Source of the DNA: Oscillospiraceae bacterium | GTDB lineage: Bacteria > Bacillota > Clostridia > Oscillospirales > Ruminococcaceae | Direction of reading: 5' to 3' | Assembly (NCBI GenBank): GCA_029005335.1 | Contig: JAQXFT010000129.1 | Span: forward strand, 1 to 10,679 | DNA length: 10,679 bases | Shown: piece by piece, positions 7,503 to 10,679 of the stretch | Layout: the number at the start of each line of letters is the position of its first letter | How positions within the stretch are numbered: position 1 is the stretch's first letter | Program-made: the position numbers and the translations under genes | The notes under the pieces: model-generated | Told to the model about the DNA's origin: nothing | What the model saw: only the letters and a program-made list of their open reading frames with translations | Database searches by the model: none

Positions 7503-8428
7503 ACGGGTATATCCACCTTTTTAAGGAGTTCGGATACATAGTTTTCAGAAGTTTTAAAATTGTTTTTACCCTGAGGAGAAAGTATAATGCGGTGAGAGAG
7601 AACTGAAACGGCAATATTCTTTACGTCATCGGGTATAACGTATTCTCTTTCGCTTATATATGCGGAAGCTTTTGAGCCTTTGTGCAGAGCGATACTTCCT
7701 CTGGGGCTTACTCCGAGAGTAAGATTGGGGTCATTTCTTGTCATAGAAGATATTTTGACGATATATTCCTTTATTTCCGGAGTCGCCCTTATTTTCTTTA
7801 CTTCTGACTGCATACGGATAATATCATTGCTTGTCAGAACAGGGCTTTCAATATTTTTTATCGGATTGTTTTTTTCAGTACGTTCAAGAATTTTAATTTC
7901 CTCGGAGGGTTCGGGGTAGCCCATGGATAGCTTCATAAAGAATCTGTCCATCTGAGCTTCCGGAAGGTGATATGTTCCATAGGTTTCAATCGGATTCTGA
8001 GTAGCCATAACCATAAAGGGCTTAGGCAGTAAATGTGTCTTTCCGTCAACGCTTATCTGATATTCTTCCATTACCTCCAGAAGTGCCGACTGTACTTTAG
8101 GTGAAGCACGGTTTATTTCATCAGCTAAAAGAAAGTTGCACATAGCAGAGCCTTCACGGTATAAAAGCTCGCCGGTTTTTGAATCGACCATTGAAAATCC
8201 GACAATATCTGACGGCATTACATCAGGAGTAAGCTGTATTCTGTTGAATTTTCCGCCGACTGAGCGGGAGAGAGAGGTTACAAGCTGAGTTTTCCCTACT
8301 CCCGGAACGTCCTCAAGAAGTACATGACCTTCGCAGAGCAGAGATATTATTACTTTTCTTATAGTTTCATCTTTGCCGACAATGACTCTGGCAATTGATT
8401 CAGCAAGAGTTCTTATCTGATTATTCAT
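7499..8428 (-). CDS. MoxR-family AAA+ ATPase
   Basis: This 309-residue cytoplasmic AAA+ ATPase has the typical family length. Visible motifs are Walker A EDVPGVGKTQ (39-48, Lys46), Walker B FLLADEINRA (99-108, Asp103/Glu104), sensor 1 MATQNPIE (141-148), the arginine-finger region LPEAQMDRFF (155-164, Arg162) and sensor 2 GVSPRGSIAL (239-248, Arg243). MoxR ATPases act as chaperone-like remodelers of partner proteins, often DUF58/VWA proteins encoded next to them, as here. The ATG has GGAGG 10 nt upstream and is the first gene after the operon promoter at 8464-8492. The stop codon overlaps the start of the DUF58 gene by 4 nt. The client in this organism is unknown; the transglutaminase or the secreted peptidase downstream are possibilities by context only. 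Confidence 0.93.
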   Translation of the reverse strand: MNNQIRTLAESIARVIVGKDETIRKVIISLLCEGHVLLEDVPGVGKTQLVTSLSRSVGGKFNRIQLTPDVMPSDIVGFSMVDSKTGELLYREGSAMCNFLLADEINRASPKVQSALLEVMEEYQISVDGKTHLLPKPFMVMATQNPIETYGTYHLPEAQMDRFFMKLSMGYPEPSEEIKILERTEKNNPIKNIESPVLTSNDIIRMQSEVKKIRATPEIKEYIVKISSMTRNDPNLTLGVSPRGSIALHKGSKASAYISEREYVIPDDVKNIAVSVLSHRIILSPQGKNNFKTSENYVSELLKKVDIPV

Positions 8429-8446
8429 TTTAAAAATTCCTCCGGT

Positions 8447-8462
8447 TTTCTGATGTCAGAAA
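8447..8462. promoter_or_regulatory. Palindrome at the operon transcription start (candidate operator)
   Basis: TTTCTGA (8447-8453), a 2-nt spacer and TCAGAAA (8456-8462) form a perfect inverted repeat. It begins 1 nt after the -10 box of the minus-strand promoter and covers the expected transcription start. That placement suits a repressor binding site. The short spacer makes a stable RNA hairpin unlikely. No regulator gene is visible in the window. Confidence 0.4.
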
Positions 8463-8463
8463 T

Positions 8464-8492
8464 ATTATAACACATTCTGTTTAAAATTTCAA
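8464..8492 (-). promoter_or_regulatory. Promoter of the MoxR-to-411-residue-gene operon
   Basis: On the minus strand, TTGAAA (8492-8487) and TATAAT (8469-8464) are separated by 17 nt, a good sigma-A-type match. The expected start near 8457 gives a leader of roughly 28 nt before the MoxR ATG with its GGAGG. No other convincing promoter is seen in the short gaps of the operon. Confidence 0.75.
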
Positions 8493-8564
8493 TACACGAT
8501 AGATAAATTTTGCTTTGAATTTTCTATAAAATATGTACAAAAAGTAAATTTTATCTGAATTTCC

Positions 8565-8593
8565 TTGACTTTGAATGTCAATGACAGTAATAT
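8565..8593 (+). promoter_or_regulatory. Promoter of the 3D-domain protein gene
   Basis: TTGACT (8565-8570) and TAATAT (8588-8593) are separated by 17 nt on the plus strand, giving an expected start near 8600 and a leader of about 79 nt. An inverted repeat, TTGAC (8565-8569) and GTCAA (8577-8581), overlaps the -35 box and could be a regulator site. This promoter and the operon promoter at 8464-8492 point in opposite directions, about 70 bp apart. Confidence 0.6.
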
Positions 8594-8624
8594 TAAATAT
8601 ATCTCATTCATAAGCATTAAAAGA

Positions 8625-8648
8625 AAGATGTCGATTTTTCGACATCTT
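8625..8648 (+). promoter_or_regulatory. Perfect 10-bp hairpin in the leader of the 3D-domain gene
   Basis: AAGATGTCGA (8625-8634) and TCGACATCTT (8639-8648) form a perfect 10-bp stem with a TTTT loop, between the promoter and the ribosome binding site. It is followed by CCGGAAATTAAAG, not a T-run, so it is not a terminator. It may stabilise the mRNA, bind a protein, or act as a palindromic DNA site. Confidence 0.55.
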
Positions 8649-8678
8649 CCGGAAATTAAAGAAAGAGAGTTTTTAAAA

Positions 8679-9587
8679 ATGAAAAAACAATTGAAAAGTA
8701 AGAGTGCAAATGGCAGAGGGCTTCAGATGTTCGGAATAATATCTGTAATTCTCATCACCCTTGTTTCATTTGCATATCTTATACCCGAGAACAGTACGGC
8801 AACAGATGTTGTTCAGGCATCTGCAACCGGAACAACAACTTCTGTTACATCGGCTTCAGTGGTTAATTCTTCATCAGAGCTTACAACGACAAATGCAGTA
8901 CATACAACGCATACCACAAAAGTAAGGACTATGACCTCCACATCTACTGTGTCAACAGCTCTGACAACGACAACGACAACAACGACATCATCTGCTGTAT
9001 CAACTACAACTACAGTGACAACGACAACAGCAGAGTCAACAACGGTTTCCTCTGAAATCCAGACATCAACCGAACCTGTAGTTATTACCTCTGCGGAGAC
9101 TTATGTTTCCGAAACTGTACTGACAGCTACTGAAATAACTACCGAGCCGGTAATTATCCTGACTTATGATGAAGAAAGTCAGAACGGAGAATATGACGAA
9201 TATAACCACATTCATGATGATTATTGTGGCTGTGATAATGATTACAGTGATGATTATGATTATGAGTATGATTATGATGAAAGCGAAATATCATCAGGAG
9301 AGAGAACATATCTCGGAACTTTCAGAATTACTCATTATTGTCCGTGTGCATCTTGTTGCGGTGAATATACAGGTCTGACGGCAAGCGGAACTTATGCTAC
9401 AGCCGGACGAACTATCAGTGCATCAAGTAAATTCGATTTCGGCACAAAGCTTGAGATAGACGGAATTGTATATACGGTTGAGGACAGAGGCGGATTTGCA
9501 GAAAATACAATAGATATTTTCTGTGACAGCCATGATGAGGCACTTGAAAAAGGTACTTATTATGCCGATGTGTACATAGTGGAATAA
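8679..9587 (+). CDS. Surface protein with Thr-rich linker, Asp/Tyr-rich stretch and C-terminal 3D domain
   Basis: The product (302 residues) has a basic N-terminus and a hydrophobic segment at about 15-35, acting as a signal peptide or membrane anchor. A Thr/Ser-rich linker follows (about 45-150), then an Asp/Tyr-rich stretch with His and Cys (163-208). The C-terminal 3D domain (209-302) is named for three conserved aspartates and is a double-psi barrel related to MltA-type lytic transglycosylases. It shows THYCPCASCCG (Cys221, 223, 226, 227), TASGTYA, and the aspartates in VEDRGG (Asp269), TIDIF (Asp279) and CDSHDEA (Asp283). A cell-wall cleaving role is inferred. The frame is open upstream to 8565, but that TTG lies in the promoter; the ATG at 8679 has AAGAAAGAGAG ahead and a classic signal-type N-terminus. 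It is divergent from the MoxR operon and ends in a strong terminator. Confidence 0.85.
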   Translation: MKKQLKSKSANGRGLQMFGIISVILITLVSFAYLIPENSTATDVVQASATGTTTSVTSASVVNSSSELTTTNAVHTTHTTKVRTMTSTSTVSTALTTTTTTTTSSAVSTTTTVTTTTAESTTVSSEIQTSTEPVVITSAETYVSETVLTATEITTEPVIILTYDEESQNGEYDEYNHIHDDYCGCDNDYSDDYDYEYDYDESEISSGERTYLGTFRITHYCPCASCCGEYTGLTASGTYATAGRTISASSKFDFGTKLEIDGIVYTVEDRGGFAENTIDIFCDSHDEALEKGTYYADVYIVE

Positions 9588-9602
9588 CTTAAATTCCGGA
9601 AT

Positions 9603-9637
9603 AAGGGGCAGACTTTAAAAAAAGTCTGCCCCTTTTT
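9603..9637 (+). terminator. Strong intrinsic terminator between convergent genes
   Basis: AAGGGGCAGACTTT (9603-9616) and AAAGTCTGCCCCTT (9621-9634) form a perfect 14-bp stem with an AAAA loop, and TTTTT (9633-9637) follows on the plus strand. It ends the 3D-domain gene. On the minus strand it lies just past the TrkA/KtrA-like stop codon, where the following sequence (TTATTCC) is a poorer U-run, so it may also serve that gene less efficiently. Confidence 0.88.
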
Positions 9638-9641
9638 GCAA

Positions 9642-10292
9642 TCATGTTTTTGAAGCGAGCTTGAAAACATCTGCGGAAGCTCCGATAACAACGATATGGT
9701 CGTCAAAATCGAATCTGTAGTCCGGTGAGGGAAGTGACTGAAGTGAACTTCCTTTTTTTACGGCTATAATGTTTATCTTGTATTTTTTACGTACATCAAC
9801 ATCATGGATAGTTTTTCCTGCCCATTCACGGAGTATCGGAATTTCGTAGATTGAAAATTCGCTTGTAAGCGGAATATAGTCAAAAACGTTTTTACCGTTG
9901 TATCTTACAGCGAGCTTGTTTGCGATTTCCTTTTCCGGATATACAATTTCATCAGCACCGATTTTTTTCAGAAGGTCAGCCTGAATATCCTGATTAGCCT
10001 TTGCTATGACGAATCGTGCGTTATATTTTTTCAGAAGAGAGGTAATAACAAGCGAGGACTGAAAATCCTCTCCCATAGTTACGAAACAAATATCGAACTG
10101 GTCAACCCCCAGTGATTTTATTACGTTTTCGTTAGTACAGTCGCCAATCTGAGAATCTCCAAACCTGATGGAAAGCTCTTCAATAAGCTTTTCGTTTGAA
10201 TCGACAATCATGACATCATTGCCCAAATCAAGCATTCTTCCGGCAAGATGTCTTCCGAACCTTCCCATTCCGATAACAAGTACGGACTTCAT
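9642..10292 (-). CDS. ktrA: TrkA/KtrA-family potassium uptake regulatory subunit
   Basis: This 216-residue cytoplasmic gating subunit is of the kind that binds ATP/ADP or NAD(H) and, in some homologues, cyclic-di-AMP, to control a KtrB/TrkH-type K+ channel. The RCK_N Rossmann domain shows VIGMGRFGRHLA (6-17), the acidic ribose-binding Asp31 in MIVDSNE, and GDCTNE (50-55). The C-terminal RCK_C domain spans about 135-216. One RCK_N/RCK_C pair and about 216 residues fit KtrA/KtrC rather than the double-length TrkA of enterobacteria. The ATG has AAGGAG 11 nt upstream. No ktrB/trkH partner is visible: the gene converges on the 3D-domain gene, and about 30 bp upstream of its start lies a mobile-element end. 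That may have separated it from a former upstream partner. I see no convincing promoter on the minus strand between the element and the start. Confidence 0.9.
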   Translation of the reverse strand: MKSVLVIGMGRFGRHLAGRMLDLGNDVMIVDSNEKLIEELSIRFGDSQIGDCTNENVIKSLGVDQFDICFVTMGEDFQSSLVITSLLKKYNARFVIAKANQDIQADLLKKIGADEIVYPEKEIANKLAVRYNGKNVFDYIPLTSEFSIYEIPILREWAGKTIHDVDVRKKYKINIIAVKKGSSLQSLPSPDYRFDFDDHIVVIGASADVFKLASKT

Positions 10293-10321
10293 TTTATTAT
10301 AATCTCCTTTTTATCTAAATT

Positions 10322-10382
10322 TCGGCAGAATACCCCCACTTCTAAGCGAACGAAGTGAGCGAAAGTGGGGTATGAATGCCGA
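10322..10382. repeat. Long imperfect foldback palindrome at the element end
   Basis: TCGGCA (10322-10327) pairs with TGCCGA (10377-10382), and TACCCCCACTT (10331-10341) pairs with AAGTGGGGTA (10363-10372) apart from one extra C. An alternative inner stem, CACTTC (10337-10342) with GAAGTG (10352-10357), would compete with the outer one. No T-run follows. Such foldbacks fit the single-strand ends recognised by Y1 transposases. Confidence 0.6.
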
Positions 10383-10399
10383 TTTTTTCAGTGTAAATA

Positions 10400-10428
10400 T
10401 TGACATTTAAGTCACGATATGTTAAAAT
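10400..10428 (+). promoter_or_regulatory. Near-consensus promoter for the structured RNA segment
   Basis: A perfect TTGACA (10400-10405), a 17-nt spacer and TAAAAT (10423-10428) make this the best promoter in the window. The expected start is near 10434, at the first base pairs of the long-range stem that begins at 10432. No start codon with a ribosome binding site and open frame follows, which points to a non-coding transcript. Confidence 0.7.
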
Positions 10429-10431
10429 AAA

Positions 10432-10558
10432 GCTGTAAGCATCTCAATAAGTACATTGACAAGTTAAGATAGGCGGTTGTACTGTTCAATCGTACAGTAT
10501 GTAAAATCTTAAACGTCAGTTAGTCTTCTGTAAAAAATATAGTCAATACTGCTTACAG
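10432..10558 (+). ncRNA. Candidate structured non-coding RNA within the element
   Basis: Nested inverted repeats define a compact fold. CTGTAAGCA (10433-10441) pairs with TGCTTACAG (10550-10558). ATTGAC (10455-10460) pairs with GTCAAT (10542-10547). TTAAGAT (10464-10470) pairs with ATCTTAA (10506-10512). TACTGT (10480-10485) pairs with ACAGTA (10494-10499). The order is correctly nested, and the strands of the first two stems are almost contiguous on the 3' side. A strong promoter starts just before the outer stem, and there is no reading frame. I do not recognise it as a known RNA family by sequence. It may continue into the TnpB-tail scaffold as one transcript. Confidence 0.5.
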
Positions 10559-10564
10559 TAATAA

Positions 10565-10639
10565 AGTAGCGTTGTGGGCTTAACAGTCCTATACAGTAGC
10601 GGCGAAGTGGACACGCCTTTAAGAATAAGGGTTGCCTGA
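10565..10639 (+). pseudogene. Possible remnant of the TnpB C-terminal tail
   Basis: After a TAA at 10562-10564 the same frame reads SSVVGLTVLYSSGEVDTPLR and then IRVA before TGA (10637-10639). The pattern of a VGLT-type stretch followed by SGE a few residues later resembles the short variable tail after the zinc ribbon in many TnpB proteins (VGTTG..ACGE). No zinc ribbon or catalytic part is present upstream in any frame, so most of the gene is missing. The likeness is short and from memory. The same bases may matter mainly as RNA scaffold. Confidence 0.4.
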
Positions 10640-10678
10640 TTTTCAGGTGGAAACTTAAATACCAATCTTCTTACGAAG
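10633..10678 (+). ncRNA. Small hairpins of a putative omega-RNA scaffold, running off the window
   Basis: CCTGA (10635-10639) pairs with TCAGG (10643-10647) around the putative TnpB stop codon, and CTTC with GAAG form a second small stem at about 10667-10678. In IS200/IS605 elements the guide RNA scaffold covers the 3' end of tnpB and ends at the right end, with flanking DNA supplying the guide. The right end is outside the window, so the identity is inferred. Confidence 0.35.
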
Positions 10679-10679
10679 C

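Larger units (their letters stand above)
10322..10679 (+). mobile_element. IS200/IS605-like element: left end, promoter, structured RNA and TnpB tail, no tnpB body
   Basis: From left to right this stretch holds a foldback hairpin (10322-10382), a near-consensus promoter (10400-10428), a strongly base-paired segment (10432-10558), what looks like the last codons of TnpB (10565-10639), and further small hairpins running off the window. No long reading frame exists on either strand. The 3' part resembles, from memory, the sequence at the ends of clostridial tnpB genes, where the guide-type (omega) RNA scaffold overlaps the gene end. That likeness is inference, not a search result. The element is either internally deleted and non-autonomous or an RNA-only derivative. 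Its right end lies outside the window. Confidence 0.5.

Noticed and set aside
8565..8678. Upstream TTG start for the 3D-domain protein
   Set aside because: The TTG is the -35 box of a good promoter, the extension covers the leader hairpin, and the ATG at 8679 begins a typical basic-then-hydrophobic N-terminus.
9166..9378. Met/Ile-rich plus-strand frame overlapping the 3D-domain gene
   Set aside because: It is the Asp/Tyr repeat read one base out of frame; the composition is a by-product of GAT/TAT repeats.
10432..10679. HEARO/IscB-type omega RNA upstream of an iscB gene
   Set aside because: The hairpin-promoter-RNA order would fit, but the sequence lacks the conserved HEARO segments I know, and the 3' part looks like a TnpB tail. 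Sequence beyond the window would settle it.

Overview
The window looks like chromosomal DNA of an AT-rich, Gram-positive gut or rumen Firmicute, most likely a Ruminococcus-type Clostridia (Oscillospiraceae). The support is a type I dockerin, threonine-rich linkers, GGAGG-type ribosome binding sites, clean TTGACA/TATAAT-type promoters and clostridial IS200/IS605-like ends. The assignment is an inference from these traits; no rRNA or other marker gene is present.

The core is a minus-strand run of six genes read from about 8428 down to 168. In order they are a MoxR-family AAA+ ATPase, a DUF58 protein, a membrane transglutaminase-like protein (TgpA type), a secreted C39-like cysteine peptidase with SH3 domains and a dockerin, the ribosomal protein L11 methyltransferase PrmA, and a 411-residue protein of unknown function. 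Gaps are -4, 4, 17, 11 and 55 nt once starts are corrected by ribosome binding sites. A TTGAAA-17-TATAAT promoter (8464-8492) precedes the first gene and a strong hairpin terminator (137-158) follows the last, so this reads as one operon. The first three genes are the widespread MoxR/DUF58/transglutaminase module. The attached secreted peptidase suggests a cell-surface or secreted-protein role.

Divergent from the operon, on the plus strand (8679-9587), is a membrane-anchored or secreted protein with a long Thr-rich linker, an Asp/Tyr-rich stretch and a C-terminal 3D (double-psi barrel) domain of the kind found in cell-wall lytic enzymes. It has its own promoter and a perfect 10-bp hairpin in its leader. 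It ends at a strong hairpin (9603-9637) shared with the convergent gene for a TrkA/KtrA-type K+ uptake regulator (9642-10292, minus).

Both window edges carry what appear to be left ends of IS200/IS605-like (TnpB) elements pointing outward. At the left edge (1-111, minus) a foldback hairpin is followed by a TAGACA-17-TATAAT promoter and perhaps the first codons of tnpB. At the right edge (10322-10679, plus) a foldback hairpin and a TTGACA-17-TAAAAT promoter lead straight into a heavily base-paired, probably non-coding segment. That is followed by what looks like the last codons of a TnpB gene and its 3' RNA scaffold. With no room for a tnpB body, this is either an internally deleted element or an RNA-only element. 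It is the most unusual item in the window.
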